A stretch of DNA of 64,000 nt, taken from contig OZ037859.1 of NCBI GenBank assembly GCA_964035575.1, forward strand, positions 124,001 to 188,000. The letters are read 5' to 3'. Position 1 is the first letter of the stretch. The number at the start of each line of letters is the position of its first letter. Under the pieces are notes generated by a model. That model did not search any database, was not told the origin of the DNA, and saw only the letters and a program-made list of their open reading frames with translations. The position numbers and the translations under genes were made by a program. Source of the stretch: Rhynchopus sp. YZ270_cl-10. Taxonomy: Eukaryota > Euglenozoa > Diplonemea > Diplonemida > Diplonemidae. This document shows, piece after piece, positions 53,147 through 63,300 of the stretch.

Positions 53147-54955
53147 TCACACCAACTTCATTGTATGTCCTAACACTGTAGAGAGCTGGCTCAGCTGCTT
53201 CGAATCTCCAGTGAATATCACGGAAGAAGACTTGTGGTCGGCGGACGTTGTTATAGACGCATTCAGTGCGGGAATGGCTACGTTCACTGAACCTGCGGTG
53301 TTCGTAACCTTGCTTGTGGCGAGAGGTGTTTTGTTAGCTTCATCTGCTTCTTCTCCTTCTGTCTCCTCTGCAGTCTTGCACAGCACTGTGCTTACGGAGC
53401 GCTGTAGCAGATCAGGTAACATCTCACCGAAGACACGTGGTGGCTTCTCTCCGATAGGGTTGTGTGAAGTCCCTGTGTCGGTCGCCACAAAACCACCCCC
53501 ACGGCGACGAACCTTTACATTCCCCACAGACCAATATAACGAACCAGACCGCGTCCGTTTGGAGTGATGCCGTTCCGTTCGCGTCAACGCCTTCAATGAT
53601 ATGACACCCTCCTGTCTCCGTTCCCCTTCCTTCAGCTGTATTGCTACCTTTGCATCAAGAGTGTACGAAGCTGCAGACTGATGAGTAAACGATCGATTTG
53701 TCACAACATGCTTAGGGTTAAGCGTATTGCATAAGGCCTGCAAATCTGTCTCCGTGAGGCCAGGGGAAAATGAGGCGACCTGGCGGATGGAGACGAATTT
53801 CTCTACCTCCTTTGGGAGGTGCAGAGCCTCGAGGAGGCGAGCTGGGGAGAGGCCAGTGTCAGGGACGAGAAGGGTGACTCCGGTGACAAAGGTGGATTGT
53901 CCGCTGATCTTTTCGCAGATTTTTTGCACAAAGCTGAGCCCCAGGAGCGCTGCGGGGTCTGAGAATATGTAGCACATCTTTTGGTGGTTCGGCGCTTGGA
54001 GGGCTTCGTAGTCGAAGGATTGAAAGGGTACAGAGGCACGTCTGATGAGACCACCTTGGTCACGCACAGCTTTGGTGCCTTGAAAAGGGCGGTCTGGATG
54101 CGCCTCACGCACGTCTTTACGCATTGCTTCGTTCATGATGTATTCTGAGAGACGCCCGCAGGCTTCCTTCACTTCATTGACATTTTGCGTGACATACGCA
54201 AAGTTTGAGACCGGGAAGAGCTGGCAATCATCAAAGGAAGCGCACATCTGCAATGCACCAACCGGCGCGCCAAAGGCAAGACGTCCACCGTCAACCAGTA
54301 CAAGTCTGTCTTGGTGCAGCTCAGAGCGTACTACTTCTGCCAGCTTCTTCGGAACGAACAGTGATTCATCAGGAATAAGCGTGGTCGCGACAACCACATC
54401 AACAGACGCACCAATGCTCTTCGCAACGTCGTACGGTGCATCGGAGGTGCAGATCAAAAGAGACCGCCCCGCACCCACATCCTCCAGCACCCATGAGTTC
54501 GCAGCGACGCACGACGCTGAGAGGATGATGTTGGCGAAGACGTTCTCATTAAGCTGCTGCACGCCGTTCGCAGCGAGCACTGTGAAACGCCTGATCGAGT
54601 TTGCGATGTCAGCCTCATTGTAGAACGGGGTTGCAGAGAAGTTGGGTTTTGTGACCAATGCAAGCATGGCGAGCTGTGCCATCTCGCGGACAGCCTCTGT
54701 ACAGTAGATGGCCCCACTGAACCCAAGATACTCCGTGAGGAACGGCACTGCAAGCGCACCGCAGGCATGCGACACAAACAAACAGTCCACATCATCAAAG
54801 CAGTCCTGCGGGCTCCCATTCGCATAGCACATCACAGTGTGGTGCAGACGCTCCGGGTCCTCTGTGTCAAGCGGCGCGTCCACCGCCACCTTCATCCCAA
54901 ACACATCAATAAACAACCCTCCACCCTGTTGCCTCTGCACAACACATGGCAGCAT
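53147..54955 (-). CDS. INTS9-like beta-CASP protein (inactive nuclease homologue)
   Basis: 602 residues, one exon. The N-terminus has the metallo-beta-lactamase core without its zinc ligands: DCLFVSHACGALAVPFLTEY stands where active enzymes have HxHxDH, as in INTS9 and CPSF100. The following GFSGAIYCTEAVREMAQLAM resembles the INTS9 block FTGTVYATEP. The beta-CASP part (LVLVDGGRLAFGAPVGAL; PVSNFAYVTQ; KMCYIFSDP) and KHVVTNRSFTHQ follow. INTS9 pairs with the nuclease INTS11 in the Integrator complex, which cuts snRNA and other nascent RNAs. A CPSF100-type subunit is the alternative but is usually longer. The gap to the NCS gene is 159 nt. Assignment rests on motif order. Confidence 0.72.
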   Translation of the reverse strand: MLPCVVQRQQGGGLFIDVFGMKVAVDAPLDTEDPERLHHTVMCYANGSPQDCFDDVDCLFVSHACGALAVPFLTEYLGFSGAIYCTEAVREMAQLAMLALVTKPNFSATPFYNEADIANSIRRFTVLAANGVQQLNENVFANIILSASCVAANSWVLEDVGAGRSLLICTSDAPYDVAKSIGASVDVVVATTLIPDESLFVPKKLAEVVRSELHQDRLVLVDGGRLAFGAPVGALQMCASFDDCQLFPVSNFAYVTQNVNEVKEACGRLSEYIMNEAMRKDVREAHPDRPFQGTKAVRDQGGLIRRASVPFQSFDYEALQAPNHQKMCYIFSDPAALLGLSFVQKICEKISGQSTFVTGVTLLVPDTGLSPARLLEALHLPKEVEKFVSIRQVASFSPGLTETDLQALCNTLNPKHVVTNRSFTHQSAASYTLDAKVAIQLKEGERRQEGVISLKALTRTERHHSKRTRSGSLYWSVGNVKVRRRGGGFVATDTGTSHNPIGEKPPRVFGEMLPDLLQRSVSTVLCKTAEETEGEEADEANKTPLATSKVTNTAGSVNVAIPALNASITTSADHKSSSVIFTGDSKQLSQLSTVLGHTMKLV

Positions 54956-55133
54956 TTTTTGGGGTGTTTCTGGTATTAGTATTGAATTAAAAGGAATTTT
55001 GTATAGACTATAGACTAATAGTGTAAGGATAATAAAGGGAAGGGAGGAGGGTCTTTTTGAACCGTCATTTTACAACTTTAAAAAGAGGTGCAATATCGCT
55101 GAAGCCTTTTGCAAAAAAAAAAAAAAAATGAAG

Positions 55134-55186
55134 AAAAAAAGTTGGCTTGAAATACAAAGCCCTCTCGTGACAGTGTACCTAAAAAA
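55134..55186. repeat. dispersed repeat AAGTTGGCTTGAAATACA...GTGTACC, copy 2
   Basis: Near-copy of 9075-9134, here with the CCCTCTCGTGA loop motif. Confidence 0.75.
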
Positions 55187-55210
55187 AAGGGGAAAAAGTG
55201 CACAAAAAAC

Positions 55211-55252
55211 ATTGTAGCATCGTGTGACCAAAGGCTAGGATGCTTGCAGACG
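55211..55252. repeat. dispersed repeat ATTGTA...AAAGGCTAGGATGCTT, copy 2
   Basis: Partner of 37271-37315, same orientation. Confidence 0.75.
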
Positions 55253-55676
55253 GTAGGGTATGTGTACGTTGGGGAATAATATCAAAAACAAAAATGGAAG
55301 TAGTAAGTACTTTTCGAAGTGCAAAAGGGCGTCTGGATATCAAAATAACAAATATTTTCTTTTGGTGTGCAGCAGGCGATTTGCGTCCCACAGCTATCGG
55401 AAATAGGACCATCTACCCCCCCCTCAACCCCTAGCTCTTGTGAGCACCCACCCCTCCCTTCACATATACATGTTTTTCACACACGGACAGTTTCGTATTT
55501 TTACAGAGTGGCACCCATACCGTTTTGCTGGTTTGGGAGGAAGAAACAAAGAGAAAACTTGAAAGACAACATCACTAACGTCGGGAGCGTCAGACAATCT
55601 GGAGGGGAAGATTTTGCAGATATCACAGCATGGTACAGATGAACCTTCGGAAAGATCGCCATTCAGAGAGTCGCTA

Positions 55677-56849
55677 TTATGGGAGGATCTGTGTTGCAAG
55701 GGTCCAGGTCTGTCCATCAGCGTCCTTTGCGCTGACACCGTTGAAGAGCACCGTGGGGTGGCCGTCTTGGAGGAGCCATTGTGGGCGCTCACGCCTCGCG
55801 AACTGCTCTGTGGTGTTGTCTGTGTAGGTGACGTTGCACCAGGGCTGCTCGGGTCCGGCAGCGGTCCAGTTGATGCCGTTGCGCGACCACATGTACTGGT
55901 AGTTGCAGCCGCAGTGCAGGACAAGGCGGAAGACGTCCATGGCCTCGGAGTAGTACATCCCCGCATCCTCACAGTGCGCAGAGATGTTGAATGGCAGCGA
56001 CGGCTGTGCACGCTTGTACTCCCCAGCCCAGTGGTCTGCGTATGCCACCCCTGTCCTCATCCCGGCATCAACCAAGTCACGTGCCTTGTACACCACAAGG
56101 ACAGAGTCATTTGGGAAGATGTGCACTGTAGGGTTTGTTGTAAACGCATCGTCCCAAGCGCCAGGTGGTCCAGGTTCAAGGATCGGTGCTTGGTGCGTCC
56201 ACGGGCCATAAGGCGAGTCCGATGTAGCAAGCCCCACCCGTTGCATGCACGCAGGCTGCAGGTCTGCGTTCGTCGAACAGTTCGGTGCGCTCAGGTGTGC
56301 GTTGCAGTCTGTCACTGTGATGTTCTTCGCCTGGGTGCCCATATAGTACATCAGGTAGGTCCCGTTGCTAGAGCGCACGATGGTGGGGTTGTGTTTGACA
56401 AGCGCGTCCCATTCGCCGTAGGGTGCTGTGTCGAGGGAGATGTCGCTCAGGATGTAGGGTCCTTGCGGGGAAGTGGCGGTGGCGTGCACGACGATGCTGT
56501 TCGTCAGCCACGTCGACAAGGGGCATGTGTCGCGCATGCCTGCGGCAAACATGTGGTACTTTCCCTTGCCGTCAGAGACGACACCACCGCCCCACGAAGT
56601 CGTCATGTTATCGAACTTTGCTTCGGGAGTCTCGTGTATCGCACACAGCCCTCCCTCCCCGCACTTCCACGACTGCCCGACGTTCACGGTGTCGCACGTC
56701 GCCCCAGTCCAGCCATAGTCACATTTACATGTGCCATCTGTGCACCACCCACCCCAGTTGCAGTCCACATTGCTCCCACAAGAACCACCCCCTTTGGAAG
56801 CTTCAGTCACGGAGGCATACCAGATACCCAACAGAACCACACATTTCAT
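55677..56849 (-). CDS. secreted EGF-like + GH43-like beta-propeller protein
   Basis: 390 residues, one exon. Signal peptide (MKCVVLLGIWYASVTEA), then one EGF-like module (about 24-52, CGSNVDCNWGGWCTDGTCKC then DYGWTGATC). The rest resembles five-bladed propeller glycosidases of the GH43/GH32 kind, with repeated blade motifs such as WGGGVVSDGKGKYHMFAAGM, NPTIVRSSNGTYLMYYMGTQ, TNPTVHIFPNDSVLVVYKAR and RPQWLLQDGHPTVLFNGVSA. Several N-glycosylation sites (NIT, NCS, NGT, NDS, NIS) support secretion. Catalytic acids are not assigned, so it may be an enzyme on plant or algal polysaccharide or only a binder. CCCCTCACAG precedes the start by 21 nt. Confidence 0.82.
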   Translation of the reverse strand: MKCVVLLGIWYASVTEASKGGGSCGSNVDCNWGGWCTDGTCKCDYGWTGATCDTVNVGQSWKCGEGGLCAIHETPEAKFDNMTTSWGGGVVSDGKGKYHMFAAGMRDTCPLSTWLTNSIVVHATATSPQGPYILSDISLDTAPYGEWDALVKHNPTIVRSSNGTYLMYYMGTQAKNITVTDCNAHLSAPNCSTNADLQPACMQRVGLATSDSPYGPWTHQAPILEPGPPGAWDDAFTTNPTVHIFPNDSVLVVYKARDLVDAGMRTGVAYADHWAGEYKRAQPSLPFNISAHCEDAGMYYSEAMDVFRLVLHCGCNYQYMWSRNGINWTAAGPEQPWCNVTYTDNTTEQFARRERPQWLLQDGHPTVLFNGVSAKDADGQTWTLATQILP

Positions 56850-59800
56850 GTTTGGATTTTAAGGCGTTTTCTGTGAGGGGAAAAGGGTGATTTTTTTCTC
56901 TCATTCAGCAGGCACAGAAAGGACGGGTAGAGGGAGGAAAATAATACGGCTTGACTTTTTTTTTTTTTCATGATTTTTTTTTTTTTTGTGTTCCCCTCCC
57001 CCTTTTTCCGCGATGCACATAGATCATACCCCCTTTCGGTACAAATGTATAGTGCAAAGAAAGGGGGAAGTGGAGTGAGTCAAAAAAAAAAAAAAAAAAG
57101 GAAAAAAAAAGAGGGAAAAAATAGCTACCACCGGTGCTTTAGATCGAGGTTTTAGAGGAATGTTTGAGTGGTAGCAATATAAAAGGGAGATGGGTAAAAG
57201 AGACAAATATCACGAAATTGTTCAATGAAGTTGTGTGATCTTGCGCTTTTTTTTTGTGTGTTTTTTTGGGGGAATAAAACATATCTGGGAGAGACAGGGG
57301 TTAAAAGGAATGCCAAAATTAAAAGAAAAACGTATTGAGACACAGCACAAAAACGTTTTTTTTTTCAACTTTGTAGGTATCTTTGGTATTTGCTTTTTTG
57401 ATCTTTTTTGGGTAATGATATAGACGCACCGCAGAGCGCGGTACCCACTTCCTTTTTGTTCCCAGACAAAAGGGTATGCTAATTTTTTTTAAACTCCTTC
57501 AGTCCGAAGCACTTTCTCGAGCGAATAAAAAAAAAAAAGGCATACACAAATATTAAAGTCATGGAAATACCCAGTGCAGGCAGAACCACAAAGTATTGAT
57601 ATCGTTTTTACCAAAAAATAATAGAGTTCAATACAGTGCAGTGCTGCATTGTTTTTTTTTTTTTTGTAAATCTGCACCAGAGGGGGGGTTTTTTCTTGCC
57701 TTTTGATTGTTAGATTTTTTTTAGTGTGGAAGAAGGGGGGTGATACTTTTTTTTGGGGGTATTTTTGGGTTGAGGAAAAAAAGAAACGTTTTTAATGAAA
57801 AAACGTTCTCCCATCCGCACAATGCACGATTTGAACTGAGGGTGGTGGGGTGAGAAATGCAAAAGAAAAAATAAAAAAAGGAACGGAAGCGACGTGTTTA
57901 ACTAAAACTCAACGCGAGGGGGGGTTTTTTTTCGAGTGATAGAAAACAAAAGAAAAAAGGGGTGATTGAAGAATGCGCCTCTCGTGCACACTCAAAAAAA
58001 ATCAGCGAAACCAAAAATGGGGCATATCTGGTCGCAAAAACTAAAACTCAAAGAGATGGGAAGAGGGCGGAACGGACCATAAAAAATAAGAATAAAAAAA
58101 AAAAAAAAACTCAAAACAGTAAAAAAGTATATGGAAAAAAGAGGGCTTTTTTTTTGAAAAAACGAACACACACACGGGCCCCAACCCACCTGCAAATGCA
58201 TCATAGCAAAAGGGGAATCCTTTGACCATGGAAACCACCGTTTCACATTTTTTTTTTTTTTTTTTTTTGTCACGGAATTTTCCCGCAACCTTACAAGACG
58301 GAACAACAGCGATCACAAACACTGTATGTACTCTCTCTTTTATTGAGTGTCTTGTTAACACAGTCGCGCACCGTGCCAAAAAACCGTAAGATTCGAAAAT
58401 AAATACATGTGCCAGGGTGTATTAAACAAAACACTCAATCCAAATTTTAAATTCGAGACATCAACGTCGGTTGACGGACACAATGCATAAGTCAAACTGC
58501 CTTGGGCTTTTGTGGTGCTGGGGTGCGCATGAATCAGGGGGGTTTTGATTATGTAAATTGGGGTTTTTTTTTGCTTGTGTCAGTCAGAGAGAGACTGGCT
58601 AACGCTGTTTTTTTTTTGTTATAACGTTCTTACTTTAAATTCCCATTTAGTCATTGAAGAAGAAGCGGGCCGCACAACAGATAACATGGTCACATCAGAA
58701 CAAAACGGTATTTTTTGCTTTGTTTTTTGATGACCCATGCAGAGAAAAAGAAGGATGACAACACAGACACAATAAACATCACACATAACAAAGTGAAGCT
58801 TGATATAACATGCAGACGCCACTGAGGACAATCAGAACACGTTGAAAAGAAAAAAAACACACAACTGTAGAAGAAATCATCTTGTTATACACCCCACCTA
58901 TATGAGTCAACGTTTGTTCTGACCTTTATAAAAAAAATAAAACATGTCTCGCGCGAAGAAGTACGGCCAATGTTATTTTGGCTGTATCCTTTTTACTGTT
59001 GATTTTTTTTTTTGTATTTTTGAAGGAACGGCAAGAAAAATAGGGCGAACCTGCTCATCATCAGAGGACAATACCAAAGGGTCGCATAAGAAAATGGCCA
59101 GTTCCCAAGGGAAACGTTCATCTTCACCTGGGAGGAAAGGCCGTTGTATATCAGATCGTCCTATCAAATCCTGAGATTTGTGTCGTTTTGTGGGGTCCTT
59201 TTGGGGGGGGGGTTAATAACGAAAAACGGCCAAACCTTCTTACGAAGGTTCAACCCGATATTGTTCTTATGCTACTCTTGGTGCATTGCTTTTTTTTTTC
59301 TTCTTTTTTTTTGACAAAAAAAAGCAATCAAAAGAAAGATGAACCTAAGCCCCGCTTTAAAAAATATCAACAAAATCGCCGTTTCTGGGTATCAAGAGAA
59401 TTCTACGATGGTTTTTTTTTTTTTTTTTTGCTTTTTTTTTTCGTTTCTTACAACTTTCGTTTGGGGGAAGCTTTTTTTTTTCTTCAGTTTGGCTGCTAGA
59501 CGATTTAACGCTTAGCGGACAGTATATGGAGAGAGCCGGGGGAGGAATATGGGGATTGGGTCTTTTATTAAAACCTGGGTTTTTGTTAGACCTTCGGTCG
59601 GTCAGTTTTTTTTTTGCTGTTTGCATCGACACTCAAGTTGTGAATGTCACCCAAATAGAGCCAATGGTGTGACCAAAAGGATATTTACATTTTTTATTGT
59701 AAAAACCTGTTTTTTTTTGTTGTGTTTGGAAAATTTGGCCAATATCCAAAATTCTCTTTTCTCTCGTTCTTTTTTGACAACCAAGGGTCCATACTCATTT

Positions 59801-60303
59801 AGAGCCTCAGGTTCTGTACTAATATGCAAGGCCAAAAAAAGCCAGCTTCGTTATCGCATTCTCTTTTTTTTTCCCTCTCCCCCTCTTTTGCACCGAAATC
59901 CCATGTTCAGCCTTTTTTTGTCTGCATCGTCCTCCCTAAAGCGCTGTTATTTCCCCTACTTCTCCGAGAATTGCACTCCAGGAGAAAAAAAGGCATTTTT
60001 TTTTTGGTTTCACAAAGCACAACTTTTTTCCCTTCACGACGTCCAAAAAAAACCGATACGGGGATTACTGGAGCAAAATGCAGCAAAAAAAAAAAAAAAA
60101 AAAATACGAGAGATGAAAACACATCCCCCCCACACACACACATCTTGGGGAGGAGAAAAAAAATTGATTGTTCTTCAACAGTAGCATTGTGTGGATGGGT
60201 GGGGTGGGGGATGGGTGGGTCAGGGGACCTTTTTTTTCTCTCCAAATTTCATTTTTTCCCCCCCAGCATTTAGGGGGAGTTCCCGAGGTGTGTTTTTTCT
60301 CTT
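56850..60303. other. 3.5-kb homopolymer-rich spacer, no gene seen
   Basis: A and T runs of 10-22 bases are frequent (56959, 57080, 58247, 59411, 60085). Contains a CTCTCGTG stem-loop (57961-57996) and a partial AAGATGA copy (59336-59360). Minor open frames lack start context and codon bias. Confidence 0.55.
57961..57996. repeat. small stem-loop with CTCTCGT loop
   Basis: GATTGAAGAATGCGC, loop CTCTCGT, GCACACTC: GCGC/GCAC stem, same orientation as 48327. Confidence 0.55.
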
Positions 60304-63300
60304 CTACAGAAGAACGTCGTTTGGCTCGGAGTTGAGGGAAGAGCCGCCGATTTCGTTGTTGATCATCTCGGTTTCGAGCTCCTCCTTCATGATGCGCTTG
60401 GCAGTGTCGTCCTGGTTTGTGCGCTGCACCTCACCAACGTCGCCCCACTTCACGGTGCGCTTTCTGTGCACAAAGGCGTATCCAACCATACCCACAAGGA
60501 AGATGCCAACAATGCACCCAATGAGGATCGCGATCCACGACTTCGAGTCGTCGTCGCTGTCCTCGGCAGGTGTCGGGGACTCAGTGCCCGAGGAGGCAAC
60601 GACCTCAGGCTCGTCGTACAGTGGTGCCACCTCGCCCATCGTGGTGATCGAGTTGCTCACCAGGCTCTGCACAATGTCCATCTCATCTTCAGGAAGCTCG
60701 GCAAGCTGGATGTCAGTGAGCTGCGCGTTGGCCATGTCCATTCTCTTGCTGTAGTAATGTAAATGTAAAAAAGGGGAAATGAACTAAGCTTTGGCATAAT
60801 TGATCGAAGAGAGAGAGAGAGAGAGTGTGTGTGTGGGTGGGTGTGGGTGTGGATATGTAAAAAGAATTGCATACGCGAGGTTCTGGCGTGCCGCTTTGGT
60901 CTCCTCGTCGGTTCCCACGAACTCGTAGTGGATGACCGACGGCTCGGTGGTGAGGTCGTTGGCACCCGCGAACTCAAGCACGCTGGCGGAACGGCCTGGC
61001 AGCGAGTTGGTGGAGTTGGTCTGTTTGGATGTTGTGGGTGGCAAGGTGGTATCGGTGTGTGGCATACCTGGATGCTGAGCTGGCACTTCTTCGCATCGGC
61101 GTTGTCCTTGCCACACTTGTAGTCGAATTGTCCGGCAGTCCTAAGGGAATGGGTGGTAATGGGCTGGTTGGTGGGGGTAGGGTGGCATACTGGGTAAGGG
61201 TGCAGGCATCAACCGGGCACGAGTGGGTGATCTTCACGCTCTGTGTGGACACGCCACCGGCAGCAGCAACGATCTGAAGGAAGAGTGTGATCGACACACC
61301 GGTTGGCACCTTGGTCACGATCGCGGGGTTGCGAGAGCAGAGCTTGTTGGTGTTGGCAGGGTCGCTTGGCTTGGAGCATGCTCCTGTCGCAGAGGGGCGG
61401 GTGCACACGTTCTTGCCGTTGATCTCCTCAACGCAGACCTGCTTGTGCGACGGCTTCGCGCCTCTCTTGTACGTCTGGCATCCACAGGTGGCGCTGCCCT
61501 TCGGCTTCGTGCCCGGCGCCTTGCAGCGCGTGGTGCCAGCACCGCACGTGCCAATCGGGACGGCGTTGATGTGGCACCTCGCAGGGTCGACGCTGTTGAC
61601 CTCGTGGCTGATAGAGTGGCACTGCTCCTTCTCTTCGCACATCTTCTTGCAGGCACCGATGTCCATCGTCTCGAAGATGTAACGCGTGAAGTACTGCCAC
61701 TGGGCGTCGCGGCACTGACCCACCGAGGACGCACCCCAGGTACCAGCGGCCCTGTCGTACACGAAGCACGTGAAGCTGTCGTCGCTGTCGCCGCCAATGG
61801 CAGGCGGCATGCCACCCTGGTCCGACACGACCTCGGTCCAGTCGCCCTGCACCTCCTCCGAGGCAGCGCTGCACTGGTGGAGGCCGCCAGCGTTGGGCTT
61901 GAGGCTTGCGCAGTAGTCGCCCTGCATCGTCATGCTGCTGTCGTCGCAGCGGCACTGCTGCACACGTGCGGGCAGGCACGAACACTTCTCCGCATCCGCT
62001 CCTTTGCCACCGGGCTTGCAGGTCTTGCTCAGCTTGCCGTTCGAGTCCACGCAGTTCTCGTTACACCAGTCGCGGGTCACGTCAGCGGTGGCAGCGACCC
62101 ATCCCGAGGCACATCCGCTCTTGGAGATGGGCACAACAGGCTTGGGTGTGCACGGGCTCGGGGGGATGTACGAGTCCTTCTTGCACTCCAGGGTACGCGT
62201 GCCGTAGTCGTTGACAAGGCAGCTCGGTGTGAGTCCGCCCCATTCGCAGACGTAGCCGTCGATCTTCTTGAAGTCCATCGGGAGGTCGTTCCACTTGCCG
62301 CTTGGGTAGTAGAAGTGGACGAAGTCCTCACCCGCCTTCTTGCACGATCCTGCACAGGAGCCGTGGTAGTCGTCGGGCTGGTTCCTTGCCCAGTTAGTGT
62401 AGTCGAGTGGTGTGCCGATGACACCCTGGTGGGTGCCCTTACCAGTCTTGGTCCAGTCAGCCAGGTCGAACGTTGCCGCAGGGCAGGACGGACCAGAGCA
62501 CGCCTCAGGGCCAGTGACCCACTTGAACTTGCCCTCCTCCTCCATGTCGCTGGCACCCATCCACCCTTTGCCGCAGATCTTGTTGCGTGCGGCGGACTGC
62601 TCCTGCTTGTCCGTGACGGTGATGAGGTAACCCTTCTGTCCAAGCACCTCCTTCGCCTCGCAGGCCTTGCGTGCGTCGTCCCAAGAGATCCCCCTCTGTG
62701 CGTAGTACGCGTAGCGGTGGCCCTTCTTCTTCGACGAGCAGAACCCATCCCCGAATGCAAAGGTGAAGCTGCGGTCCGAGCATGTGTTCGCCTTCGTCAC
62801 GAAGACCACCTCCGAGAGTGCCTCGGTCATCTGTGCCAGCGTCTTGCCCCTGCCCTTGAGGTAGAGCACACCTGTCGAACGCTGGAAGGACACACGCAGG
62901 CCCATCTTCTTGCATGCGGGGCAGGCAAGCACGTCACTCTTCTTAACGTACCCGTCCTCAATGTTGATGCTGACGGAGTCCACAACTGTGTCGCACGACT
63001 TGTCGCAGGTGTTGTTCTGGTGGAGCTGGTCGCACGTAAGTTCAACAAACGGCTTGACCTCCTTCCCAAGGAAGAAGATGTTTGCCTGTCCTGTGGCAGA
63101 GCCGGGCACGGGCACGAAGTTTCCGGTCTTGGTGATGGTCCTGTTGACCTGCGCCCCGCCCTGGTAGCTCTTGATGTAGTTCCCCCAGCGCGAGTTCGGG
63201 TCACAGCATCCGTGAAGCACCTTCTCCGGGATGTCGTCGATCTCAAGGTTGAAGAAATGGTCCTCCACAGGCCTGGAGAGGATTGGGCGCAGCTTCTGCT

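Larger units (their letters stand above)
54956..55676. other. spacer with two dispersed repeats
   Basis: Holds the repeats at 55134-55186 and 55211-55252, adjacent to each other. No gene is seen. Confidence 0.55.
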
